A DNA stretch of 64,000 nucleotides, taken from Prostheceraeus crozeri. Its lineage: Eukaryota; Platyhelminthes; Polycladida; Euryleptidae. A program made the position numbers and the translations under genes. The stretch's first letter is position 1. Each line of letters begins with the position of its first letter. Shown here one piece after another: positions 46,331 through 56,141 of this stretch. Where the stretch lies: assembly GCA_907163375.1 (NCBI GenBank), contig CAJQUW010011610.1, positions 592,576 through 656,575 of the forward strand, in the 5' to 3' direction. The notes below the pieces were generated by a model. That model was not told where the DNA came from. It saw only the letters and a program-made list of their open reading frames with translations, and did no database searches.

Positions 46331-46334
46331 TATT

Positions 46335-46680
46335 GTTTTGAAAATTGGCTGCGTTAACTTCCCAACATCGTAAAAAAGTTCTTAGATTTGATTTTTTTAC
46401 ATGAAAATTGATTGTTTTTATTATTTTTTGTGTGGCACATAATTAGAGATGGATATTTCAACGCTTGTAATGATTTTTGTTGCTTGATGTACCTACTGAT
46501 GTAATGAAAGTCGGAAAAATTGGTTGCGCTAACTTCTGGCTACGTCTTATGGCCAAAGGTGGCTAAATTTCGTGAAACTGATTCGTGGCGCATTATCAGC
46601 GATCCCGAATTGTGTGGTTGAGGCGATTTTTGGCACAATCGAAATAAAAATGGTTGCGCTAACGTCTGATTAACCCAAAA
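46335..46680. repeat. Triplicated GGTTGCGCTAACTTCT-type word
   Basis: GGCTGCGTTAACTTCC (46,347), GGTTGCGCTAACTTCT (46,521) and GGTTGCGCTAACGTCT (46,652) are in the same orientation, each preceded by an A-rich run. They may be ends of a decayed repeat. Confidence 0.5.
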
Positions 46681-46689
46681 AATTTAAAT

Positions 46690-49400
46690 TCCAAAAGTTG
46701 AATTGTAACGCAGATCAGTTGCACCAGTTAATTTCACACGAACATTTTTTGTTAAATTATTTTGATGTTTGCATTTGCCTCTTATATGTGAAAGAGTAAC
46801 ATTGTGAATTTAGTTCCGAATATAGCAAATTATGTCGAGGCCTACATGTACATGCATAACGAAATTGTTTTGTGTTCGAGATTTTCAATTTCACGGAAAT
46901 TCATTAAAACATAAATGACGAAAAAGCTAAATACCTTCAATTTCAGATCGCTATAGGCCTCACGGCCTATCATTCTCTCATGGAAATGATGCAAGTTGAT
47001 TACTAATTAATCTTGTTTCTATTTCACTCAGACTTGTAAGAAAAAGCCGTAGGTGCAGCCGGTCTTGGGCCTGATCATTTTTCATTGAAACAGGACCAGT
47101 CATGAACATCTACTTTAATGTATTAGCAAATATGTGAAAATCAATAAATCCTAGTAATGATGTAAATTTCTCATAATGCAAATTACAGTGATGAAGCAAT
47201 TTCATGATGTAAATCTTGTGCTGTTGAGGCTGATGCAAAGTACACACACATGTGCAACCAAGTTAAGTTTTAGCATGCACTCACGCACGGATCACGTGAA
47301 TCAGAAATCAGTCGAATGCAACATGACACAACCCTTGAAGTGTATATTATGGAATTTAATAACATTTTTCAATTTAGAATTTCTCAAAAAAATTATCGGC
47401 GACCAAATTCAGAAAGACATGCCTATCAAATTGACTGGATGCGCTTTTGATGTTATATCTACTATAGAAATATTATCATGACTTGAAATATGTCTAATCG
47501 ATTCATAGTTGAATATGCGAACCTACGCATCTGCTGCTAATGACAAAATCTGAATTAAATTCAACAATCCCAATTTCAAAGATCAAAATATTCTATAATC
47601 AGTCAATCACCCATGAATAAATGTAAATACATGTTTGCACGGTATAGTATGCTGCACACCGCATATGCATAACCTGCGGGCGGCCGCGCCTGGGCCATAA
47701 TATTCCTGATAAATAACTCGGAAACCCAGGCTCATATACAGGTCTGTTTTTAGTCCACGATAAATGGGCATACTTGTCATTGTCAATGATTATTTACGCA
47801 ACGTGTTCTTATGTATATGATAAGCTATTTCCCTTTACTTGTGTTTTACTTTAATTAATATATTGTCTCAAAACAATGGGATTAACTTATCAACATCTTA
47901 TCGGGTATTATAGACACAATGACTTTAGTTATTCATTTCTTTGGCTTCCACTTTAACTAATCAAAGTTTCTGGTTCTTATCGCCTCAAAAGTTCGTTGTA
48001 ATTGGAGTGATGGGAAATGACTTTGTTCACCTCAAGTGCTTTCTGCTCAGACAATGAGGACATTGGGAAACATCAAAGTCGCCACAATATTTGAAATTTT
48101 TAAAAACACTGAGCAGTATTTTCCGATTTGCACAAATTTTGTTATGTGGATAGAAAGTATCCTCAATTGCGTGTACTTAAGGTTTTGTGATGAGTGATTC
48201 ATTTCTACGGATTTTAAACAAATTTGAAAACGTGTGGGGATAACCCACAAGTAGCCTACTCAAATTTCTTTAAACCTGTTCAAATCCCCACAAAATATAG
48301 CTGGTGATGTTTTCTACATATACACAGAAGTTCAGGTATTTTAATTTGGGTGAATACTGTTTGATGAAGTAACTACAAAAGACTTGGAGATTCCCATCTT
48401 ATTGGAGATTCCCCTTATTGGAGACTTGGAGATTCCCATCTGTGCGCTTTTTGTAGATGGAAAATACACTAATATCCGAAGCCTCGTAGAGATTGATAAA
48501 ATTGAGGAGGTTAAAGATAAATCAAAAATTCTGCGTGAGAACCGTGCATCCAAAACCTACCCATGAATGTGAGCAAATTATTACCTCGCGAAACAATGAT
48601 TTATGATATCAATGTCTGAATCTAAAGTTTAAGTCAGTAAGCACTTTTGCTTCCGGAGTCTGCTTTTCAATTGAGCTAGAATGTTAAATCTGCTTTGTTT
48701 TCCCTAAGCTACCCTTCCAGGTGCAAACAGATTATCTGACAAATGAGCTAATATTCTTCCATTATGTATTTAACCATTTTCTCTGACCTATTTACAAAGT
48801 CTCATGCTACACGCTGCAATGTTTGAAGACAGTGAAAGATTTTTATTGATATGGTTTACTTAAGAATTTACATCTAAGAACCCTTAGAAAACTATAGCGT
48901 CCTTCGAAAATGTCATTTACTTTCATTGCAGAACTGCACATACAATTGTGTTGCTCAGTTACAAGCTTTCGTTAAGTCCGTTTAGAATTTGAACGGTTTG
49001 CAGTCAATCCTTTGATGGTCAACACTTAATCAGCTTAAGCGCTTCTCTTTATTGAGTAAACCATCAGTGTGTAAACCGCATTAATTCTCTTTTGTGTGAA
49101 TTGTATGTCAATTGAAGTTTGTCGCCGATTGTGTACTATCGACAACGTTTCTATTTGTACACATCTTCTGCTTCGATTCAGTCTAGTCCGTCCCTGTTTC
49201 AGATCGAAATAGTTAACTGCGTTCATAGAAGGTCAGTGTAATGGTTGACTTCTGTAGAATAGGGTGTGTAATTGTAACCAGGGACACTGCAGAGGAGGGG
49301 CAACCGGGTAGTAAATGTCGAAAGAAATATGCCTGAGAGGAAGAATCCAATTAATTCTGCATATTTTTAGCTTCGAATATCTAAAGAGAATGACAACGAT
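46690..49400. other. Intron 1 sequence, one short direct repeat
   Basis: GACTTGGAGATTCCCATCT occurs at 48,381 and 48,422. The ORF across it (48,384-48,566) is plausible in composition but has no recognised domain or splice context. A small GC-rich patch (GCGGGCGGCCGCGCCTGGGC) lies near 47,676. Confidence 0.4.
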
Positions 49401-49423
49401 TAAGTCAATGAAGACACCAGCAT

Positions 49424-49515
49424 CCTTGATTCTCCGACCACATTCGCTTGTCCGACCTAGGAATCGAACCGAAGTCCGCGGTGGAGACGAGCTCGCACCT
49501 TCTTCACCTGGACTA
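49424..49515 (-). repeat. tRNA-like SINE fragment with pol III B box
   Basis: The minus strand contains GGTTCGATTCC (49,461-49,471), an exact match to the pol III B-box consensus GGTTCGANTCC, preceded by GGTGCGAGCTCGTCTCCACC where a tRNA body would lie. The cloverleaf is not complete and the A box is weak, so this is a tRNA-derived SINE head rather than a tRNA gene. It is in intron 1, antisense to the host gene. Confidence 0.55.
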
Positions 49516-49764
49516 TATATAAAGATGATATTCATTGACATAATTAATGAAACAAACTATCATTGGCTTGAATTGAAGTTTGTTTCATTTTTTCTCAGAT
49601 ATGATGCAATATCTCGCTTTCTATGTATTACCATTCAACACATTAGAGAATGGAGAAAGATCTATGGTGGTCAAATTTCAAATTTTGATGTCGATGCAAC
49701 TGTCACAATTGCTTTTACAAATTGAACATAAATGTAAACTGAAATCCAGCTTTTGTAAAATAAA

Positions 49765-50774
49765 ATGGCACACGATCAGTTTAACAGAGGTATGGCTATT
49801 GGAATGATTCGTTGTGGTAGAAGTTGTGCGAGTGTTGCCGAAGAGCTGCAACTATTGAGAGTCGTTGTTTGGAGGTGGTGGTGTCGATGGAAAGCAGAAG
49901 GAGATGTTAAAAAGAAGGGATCTGGTCGACCAAGAAAGTCTGCAGGGAGGACAGACGCACGTCTCTAGTTTTAGCTGCAAAGAGGAATAGATTTGTGTCA
50001 GTCCCAAAGCTAGTCGTACACTGGAAGAGTGCCTCAAATATAGACTAGCGTTCGAACGGCTTACCGAAGATTGCGAGAAGCTGGAATTCAATCGCGACGA
50101 CCAGCTGTCCTAATTCCATTGAGTTTTGAGCACCGCAGAAGACGAGTTGCCTGGTGTGACGCCCATCGCTCATGGAATGACCATCACTGGCATAAAGTCT
50201 TGTGGACCGATGAATCAAGATTCACTCTGGATTTCAATGACAGTCATGTCAGAGTGCATCGTCTTCCAGGTGAACGCTTTGTCCCATGCTGCATTAAAAA
50301 ACACGACAGATATGGTGGTGGAAGTGTTATGCTGTGGGTGGCATTTGGCATGGCGGACGAACGACAGCAGTCATCATCAAAGGCACGTTGACTGGAAAGA
50401 GGTATCTCAATGAAATTGTGCTTCCTGTTGTTGCCCCAGTGGTCAGGGTGGAGGATCTCGTCTTCCAAGACGACAACGCAAGACCACATCGCTCCTCGGC
50501 TGTCATTGCCACTGTTAGGAGATTGAACATTCAAACCCTTGACTGGCCTTCACGCTCACCTGACTTGTCACCCATTGAACAAGTCTGGGACGAGCTTGGG
50601 CGGTGAGTGAGAGACCGCTATTCACTTCCACCAGTGTCCCTGAAGATTCTCTCTGAAAGACTGACAGAGCAGTGGCTTCTCCTTGAAACATCCTTCATTC
50701 AGAAACTTTGTGAATCCATGCCATCTAGGATTACTGAATGTATTGAAGCTAGAGGGGGGCACATGCGCTATTAA
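49765..50774 (+). pseudogene. Tc1 transposase relic (DD34E), nearly full length
   Basis: Domains in order: a paired-type first helix-turn-helix (RGMAIGMIRCGRSCASVAEE, then VVVWRWWCRWK), an AT-hook-like GRPRKS, a second HTH (decayed; RLREAGIQSRRPA), VLWTDESRFTLDF (first Asp), LVFQDDNARPHRSS (second Asp) and LSPIEQVWDELGR (Glu, 34 residues on), then a tail ending ARGGHMRY at 50774. Breaks: stops near 49,966 and 50,040, a frameshift near 50,335 and a stop at 50,607. It is the best preserved Tc1 in the window and of a different subfamily from those at 13.8 and 23 kb. Terminal repeats were not located. It lies in intron 1 of the host gene, in sense. Confidence 0.85.
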
Positions 50775-50779
50775 GGTTG

Positions 50780-51625
50780 AATCTGCTACATGCGTTGTTT
50801 TTCTGTGCTAGCGACTTGGTGGAGATTGTGACTAAATTATCAAGGTATCATACATACATGTATATATACAAGTCAAAAATGAAAGAAGTTAAAGAAGTAA
50901 ATGTTTCAAAAATTTTGTCAATGTGTATATTTCCGATTATACCCGCAGAAGCAGAATGTGACACATTGTACATTACTACCAAAGTGTTTAAACGCATACG
51001 CATAACTATGTAATTCTTTGCTGATTCATAGTTTTGACATAGCTATTCAGTCCTTTCCATTTAATATTTCAATACTCTTTTGATGTTATCAATTGAGATA
51101 TCAAGTAAAACTGCCTGTAGAGCTGGCGAAAAAGTAATATCATAGATGTCCCGACAAATCATGCTTTGATTGCATACTTCCCTAACATACTTTGCCCGAA
51201 GCTACTATCACTTTTGTCATATAGCATTTGAAAACTGGGAGATGCAAATTTGAATTGATAATAATTACGAAGCCTTTAATAAGAGTGTTGTGAACTGTAA
51301 AATATCGGAAAGTTCTTATATCATACTTCTGAAAGGAAAATAGATGAAATAAGGAACAGAATTTTTTCGGCTAATATGGACCGTGTACAATGCACATGTA
51401 CGTCACGTAATTTACTCGGGAAGAAGGACATGTAAAGTAAAAAAGAAATTAAACGAATGACAAAATGTCACCATAATTTGATATTTGTGACAAGATCAGT
51501 AAAAGACAAATTTAACCATAAATTTGAGCCAAATAGACATCCATTTTCAGTTTATCTTCGTGTTATATGTTAACAATTGCACAATTTCACACATAACAGT
51601 AACACAAGTTATATGTTATTAATTG
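50780..51625. other. Intron 1 sequence, nothing recognised
   Basis: No supported exon or element. Confidence 0.45.
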
Positions 51626-51630
51626 TCAGA

Positions 51631-52206
51631 ACTAGGGTAATTTTTTTATGACGTCATAGTTCGTCATATTTTTAGGGTGTGGTAATATTGTCATATTTTC
51701 TTTGTCTCGTCATATTTAGTCATATCTTGGTCATTCTTCTGTAGTTTTAGACTATTAGAGTTGTCGCGGAAGAAGGGATAGATGTTCGATGCTTTCAGAA
51801 TGACGCAATATTGGTCTTCTTAGTCGCGCGATGCAGTTCTGAGGCCAGTTCCAATGCATGCATTGCCTACAGATATGAATGCTACCGGCGGCGACATGAT
51901 TGGCTCGTCTGTCGTCTGCTTTTCCTTACCAGCCAACCGCTCTTCGGTAATCTTTTGTACAACAAGCTGGGAAATGGGTATACTGTGTTAAAAGTTTGAA
52001 ATGAATCGTTATATTTGTAAATATTGTAAATCGTAAATTGAACTTTTTAACTTTTTGCCTGAAAATGAAAACATAATTTTTACTGTATTTTAAGATTTTT
52101 GAATCTTATCAAATTACAATTTAAGATTTTTAGGTCATATTTGGTTTTATTTTAAGATTTTTTGGGTCATATTTTTTTGATTTTTGGGTTATAAAATTGC
52201 CCTAGT
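51631..52206. mobile_element. MITE-like repeat with CTAGGG inverted ends
   Basis: ACTAGGGTAATTTTTTTATG (51,631) and TTATAAAATTGCCCTAGT (to about 52,206) are inverted ends. The body has repeated GTCATATTT words near both ends (51,660-51,735 and 52,130-52,170). It ends 130 bases before host exon 2. The ORF at 51,811-51,999 inside has no known domain. Confidence 0.6.
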
Positions 52207-52337
52207 CATAACTAAAAAACTACAATATTTGTTGCGAGCAATTATTTTTTCTTCTTAAATTATTAAGATAATTAGTTGACAGCATTCCTTTATTTACCAG
52301 AAAGAATGTCTATGATATTCACTATTTATATTTTCAG

Positions 52338-52421
52338 CAACAAACCTCCATCACCGACAACCAAACCACCAGATGATGGGAAATATTTTCAAATACTTGC
52401 TCCCAACGAATCGCCATTAGT
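52338..52421 (+). CDS. Host gene of unknown function, exon 2
   Basis: An 84-base exon between TATATTTTCAG and GTAAGT. It enters and leaves in phase 2 and encodes SNKPPSPTTKPPDDGKYFQI followed by LAPNESPLV. It is a Pro-rich linker and, being a multiple of three, could be skipped without changing the frame. Both splice sites fit the consensus well. The call depends on joining to exon 1 (AG+C gives Ser) and exon 3 (GT+A gives Val). Confidence 0.7.
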
Positions 52422-52429
52422 GTAAGTCA

Positions 52430-53865
52430 TGATTATTCACTATGTTAAACTTTTTCTTGCCGTGATCTTCTTAATTACTGACAAATATCGCAAAGATTAT
52501 ATTTAGACAATTAGAGTTCAAAATAAGTTATCTTAGTACACATGACCATTGCAATCGTGGCAAAGATCGAATATGGGTCACTGTTTCTCGAGGAATCGAC
52601 TCTATCATGTGATCTCAATTTTCGAGTTTCGATTGACATCTCAAGCCTGTTAAAAGCTTATGACTAATTTTTGATTATTAATGACCTCAGTTCTTTTCCA
52701 TTGATTTACGAAGATGGTATGGTTCATTTGACTTTGTCGAAGTTTGGAAAATGCATCATTGGTTATCATCGGCATCATCATAAAATGAAAGCTTTCTGAT
52801 AAATGGCATGAATGAATTTAGGATACAATCTCTTTGAGAAACTGGATAAAAAGTAATCCAGTAAAGAATTTTGTTCCAACAGAGAGCTCCAGAATGTGCT
52901 CCCTACATTTCAAAGACCTTTAATGAAGAGATGTACCAGAAATGCAACTTTTCATTGCCAACATTCCAAGCTGAAGCGAAATTTAAATGAAAAAAAATAA
53001 TGCAAGTACATGTGAAAAAATAGGCAAATTATCGAATTTGTGACTTATTAATGTATCCAACCAAGCTTATTTTCTTTTACCTGTGTACATGTGCACATTA
53101 TTGTAGATGCTGTTAATAAATATCATTATAAGATGAAGCATTTTTCATTATTCGCCAATTGTACATGTACACTGCAGTTTTGAGCCAACAGTCCAGGTAT
53201 GATATATCTAGGAGTCCATGGTTCATTTCCCATTTATGGTTCATAGATATCCCTGTCTATACTAAGACATGGACTAAAATAGCAATGATAGCTAGCAATC
53301 CAACCTCTATATGATGCCAAGATATTTCTGAGTAACAATTTTCTATAACATCCTTTAACAGAGCTTAAAAGCAGCAAATCGACTGTCTGATGTTGCATGA
53401 CTACTACAATTTCTATGTTGTTCAGGACAGACCAACTCCATTTCAATGGAATTTTTTATAGGCTGATTTTGTTCAACTATCTGATGAAATGACTGATGCT
53501 CTAATGATCTTTATTGTGAATGATTGAACCTGATCATAGCCAAATAGACACAGGAAAGGCTTTGCTGCTGCATATTGTTGTTCACTGTGAAGGATAATGC
53601 ACCACTATTCGGATAATTATCTTATTGTCCCTATAATATCTATGTTGTAGTAATCCATGAATGTTGATAGACTCATTCATTTTGAATCTCATGCATGAGA
53701 GTTGTGAATCATCAGAGATATATTTTTCGAAGTATAATTCTATTCACTCAAATTCACCAGGGTTTTAGAAAAATTATGTCATTCAAAAATGCTTCCATGA
53801 AAAACAAAGTCATGTTCAATAAGATGTTCTTTAATGAGCCAACTTTAATGTTGTCAGCCTAACAT
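52430..53865. other. Intron 2 sequence, nothing recognised
   Basis: AT-rich. No supported exon or element. Confidence 0.45.
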
Positions 53866-53869
53866 TTCC

Positions 53870-54390
53870 TTTTCTCATTTGAACCAACATTGTATACGCT
53901 CTTCAATTTGAAAATTGCGATTCTCTTTATATTGGAGAAACAGGGACGTCTCTTAGAGAGAGGATAACTGAACATCGTTTGATATCAGGCATAATGATGA
54001 AAGTAAAATAGTGTCATTTCATTGCTTGGAACATGGTCATCAAGAATATAGCGTTGAAGTCTCTATATTGGATAAGATTGAAAGAAAGGAAAATGAACGA
54101 AAAAGAAATGAAATTCATTGGTTTGAATATGCAACACGTCTTACAACGGTTAGCTATATTTGACCCTAAATCTCCCATCTCTGTGTCCAGCATGGCTGCT
54201 AATTGACACAAAGAATCTATGCATTATTTCATACCTTTTGTTTCTGTGATTCTATGCACATAATCCTGATATCTTGCAAATATTTGAATGTTTGTACCAT
54301 TTGAATTTTGCATCTTTTTGTATGTCTTTCTATTCCTGATGAAAGATAAGAGTGGCTGTTACACTCCTATCAGAAACCGGCAGAATAAAT
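53870..54390 (+). mobile_element. Penelope-like retroelement 3' part with end motif
   Basis: The plus strand encodes FENCDSLYIGETGTSLRERI followed by TEHRL, the GIY-YIG nuclease of Penelope-like elements, then a degraded C-terminus up to about 54,210. At 54,336-54,377 a CTGATGA...GAAAC motif encloses a 10-bp helix (GATAAGAGTG / CACTCCTATC), the hammerhead-like structure known at the ends of this family. The copy is broken and lacks the reverse transcriptase part. It lies in intron 2 of the host gene, in sense. No target duplication was found. Confidence 0.75.
54336..54377 (+). ncRNA. Hammerhead-like motif at the Penelope-like end
   Basis: The CTGATGA core (54336-54342), helix II (54345-54354 with 54362-54371, one mismatch) and GAAAC (54373-54377). 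Two extra bases on one side and one on the other separate the core from helix II, so it departs from the active consensus. No clear helix I or cleavage triplet was assigned. Confidence 0.45.
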
Positions 54391-54520
54391 AAGCATCACT
54401 TGATTTAATTACGACGTTCGCAAATACTATATGCATGTAATTACACCTTTTCTTATTTGAACTAGACTTCATTGCATGGAATGACAGAATATTCATTGAT
54501 ATCAATGTTTCCTTTTACAG

Positions 54521-55226
54521 AGTGCAGCGAATATTCTCTTCGCCTCAGACCAATGAAGTTAAAATAAAATCCGATCCTTCCAAACAGAAAGTCTCTAGTC
54601 AATCTGAAGAAGAGAATTGCTTGTCGAAATCTTCATCCTTAAATCATCTTCACTCTCGTGATCAAGAAGAGATTCGTTCGCCGAAACCTCCTGTTACAGC
54701 ACGTCCCGGCTCCAATCAAGTCTTCTCGCATTTTGCCGAGTGTGTCCGGCGCAGCAGAAACGCTCAATCTACATCGTCAGCCAACAGAAGTTCAAGTTCC
54801 GGTCGAAGCTGTCTTCGACTGGCATGTGGACCAAAGTCTGTAGATCTCATGTCATCAATTCACCTTCTCTCTTCCAATGGTCACATGACCGGTCCTACCC
54901 TTCCCGTCCGCTCACACACTGTGATAGGGATCATTGACAGACAGCATACGAGGTCACAAGGTCACATGAGAAGAAAATCGTCGGCAAGATCAATACCATC
55001 ATCAAATGACTACACTGATAGGCAGCTAGCATTTCCTTGTATCAGCCACGAGCTGCGCAAATCGTTTCAAATTCGCGGCGAGCGGGCCAGTACCGCTGGA
55101 ACTGTGCGTCCGTCATTGCGTCGAGAACCATTGATTGTAAGTTCTGAAGCTAAAAGTCGAACTAGACGACAATGTCCGCGATCAGCTGTAAGTTCGATCA
55201 ATCGAAGACAATCAGAGGATGAGTAA
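54521..55226 (+). CDS. Host gene of unknown function, exon 3 (terminal in the 396-residue form)
   Basis: The acceptor CCTTTTACAG|A at 54520/54521 continues the frame as VQRIFSSPQTNEVKIKSD. The 234-residue segment is hydrophilic and rich in Ser, Arg and Gln (for example ANRSSSSGRSCLRL, GHMRRKSSARS, RTRRQCPRS), probably disordered and phosphorylated. No domain is recognised. It ends EDE-stop (TAA 55224-55226). Two bases earlier, GA|GTAAAG at 55222/55223 is a usable donor in phase 2, which would skip the stop and join the exon at 55,322. Which form is made cannot be told from the sequence. Frames at 54,658 and 54,740 are shadows. Confidence 0.75.
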
Positions 55227-55321
55227 AGTTTTCAATACAAGCTTTTTCTATAAAGAAACTGTTTTCCATGATGTCGCTTTTTAAATTCTATCTGACCTGA
55301 CCTGAGTTTTTATCTTTTCAG

Positions 55322-55562
55322 ACCGCATGAGGAAAATAGCTATAAAAAGAAAGATTTGAACAATTTAAGCACAACAATTAGGCCGCTGTCACATAGAATA
55401 AGGCGTCTTCCATCTTCCATTTGTGATTTCCCTTTAATTGCATGTAGAAAAGAATACAACCTTTCCCACAGAAAAGTCATCAGCCATAAGTCATCTTCCA
55501 TTGTCCGTCACGCTGACACACTGGAAACTCATAAGGCGTCGTCCATCGGACATAAGGCATGA
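55322..55562 (+). CDS. Candidate alternative last exon, mostly MITE-derived
   Basis: The acceptor TTATCTTTTCAG|A follows a 99-base intron. It completes the codon GA+A (Glu) and reads PHEENSYKKKDLNNLSTTI and on to an end at SSIGHKA-stop: 80 residues, the same phase-2 pattern as the other junctions. From 55,381 onward the coding sequence lies inside a Harbinger-type MITE, beginning with the MITE's terminal repeat (PLSHRIRRLPSS). If used, the protein is 475 residues. An open frame of 241 bases with good sites supports it. The MITE origin argues for a recent, possibly non-functional, exonisation. Confidence 0.45.
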
Positions 55563-55867
55563 AATTATGCGTCTGATGAAGTTCATTTCCATAAGCCGGC
55601 AGGCGTCAGCCGCGAGACTGTTCTAAAAATAAAACAGCGAGAAGTGACGTCTGAGGGAAGATATAGGAAGCTGTCATTTACGAAGAGAAGCAATCAGAAA
55701 ACAGCCTTTGTTCACAATGTCGAACGAGGACGAGGATCAAGACAGTAGTCATAGCAACAGTAAATACTGAAAAATAGCGCTGACTATCGGAAATGGATTT
55801 CCCTGGTGTCACTGCGGTAGGTGGACGATGGAAGATGGAAGACGCCTTATTCTGTGTGACACCGGCC
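55381..55867. mobile_element. Harbinger-type MITE with TTA target duplication
   Basis: The ends are inverted: GGCCGCTGTCACATAGAATA at the left, TATTCTGTGTGACACCGGCC at the right, and the pairing continues through AAGGCGTCTTCCATCTTCCAT. TTA flanks both sides (55378-55380 and 55868-55870), the TWA duplication typical of PIF/Harbinger. Inside, a short frame beginning MSNEDEDQDSSHSNS (about 55,717) resembles an acidic protein start and may be left from the autonomous parent. The left end supplies most of the host gene's candidate exon 4. Confidence 0.8.
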
Positions 55868-55872
55868 TTACT

Positions 55873-55911
55873 TGGCAGCCGTTGATGTGCGTTTCGTCCT
55901 ACAAGGACTCG
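55873..55911 (-). ncRNA. Hammerhead ribozyme, partner copy with weak helix I
   Basis: On the minus strand: CTGACGA, helix II GTCC/GGAC around TTGTA, GAAAC, and a possible ATC triplet. The strand that should form the 5' side of helix I has lost about 13 bases compared with the partner at 56,089 and does not pair, so activity is doubtful. Confidence 0.55.
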
Positions 55912-56088
55912 TCAGTACCCAAACTAGCTTAAAATATTTCGAATGGCTGAACAAGCTGAAGGATTGCACAACAGACTTATGTGTGTCGTTTTACGATTAT
56001 TAGCCGCACGCAATGACATGATAAACAAACGTAGAGCAGCCTGTTGTGCAGTCACTCTATATATTTTAAGCTAGTTTGGACATTTCGA

Positions 56089-56135
56089 AGCCGCACTGAC
56101 GAGCCCTTGTAGGGCGAAACGCAGTGTCTACGGCT
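56089..56135 (+). ncRNA. Hammerhead ribozyme, type I, all core bases present
   Basis: Helix I: AGCCGCA (56089-56095) with TACGGCT (56129-56135), 6 of 7 pairs. Core CTGACGA (56096-56102). Helix II: G-CCC with GGG-C around TTGTA (56103-56115). Then GAAA (56116-56119), a very short helix III (ACG with TGT around a CAG loop) and the cleavage triplet GTC (56126-56128), with predicted cutting after C56128. Short helix III is known in animal hammerheads, which are often most active as dimers. All invariant core positions are intact, so self-cleavage is plausible. Confidence 0.75.
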
Positions 56136-56141
56136 GCCAAG

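Larger units (their letters stand above)
55871..56141. repeat. Inverted hammerhead-ribozyme repeat, copy 2 (whole unit)
   Basis: A 271-bp inverted repeat. GGCAGCCGTTGATGTGCGTT at the left matches the inverse of the right end. Internally CCAAACTAGCTTAAAATAT (55,918) and ATATTTTAAGCTAGTTTGG (56,061) pair, as do GCACAACAG and CTGTTGTGC. Each arm carries a hammerhead core pointing outward: minus strand on the left and plus strand on the right. The right side continues into a flank (56,142-56,215) shared with copy 1. It begins 3 bases after the MITE duplication. Confidence 0.8.

Noticed and set aside
54522-54524. Possible translation start (GTG) of the Ser/Arg-rich frame
   Set aside because: It lies one base inside an exon with a clear acceptor, and the frame is continuous with exons 1 and 2. 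It is not a start.
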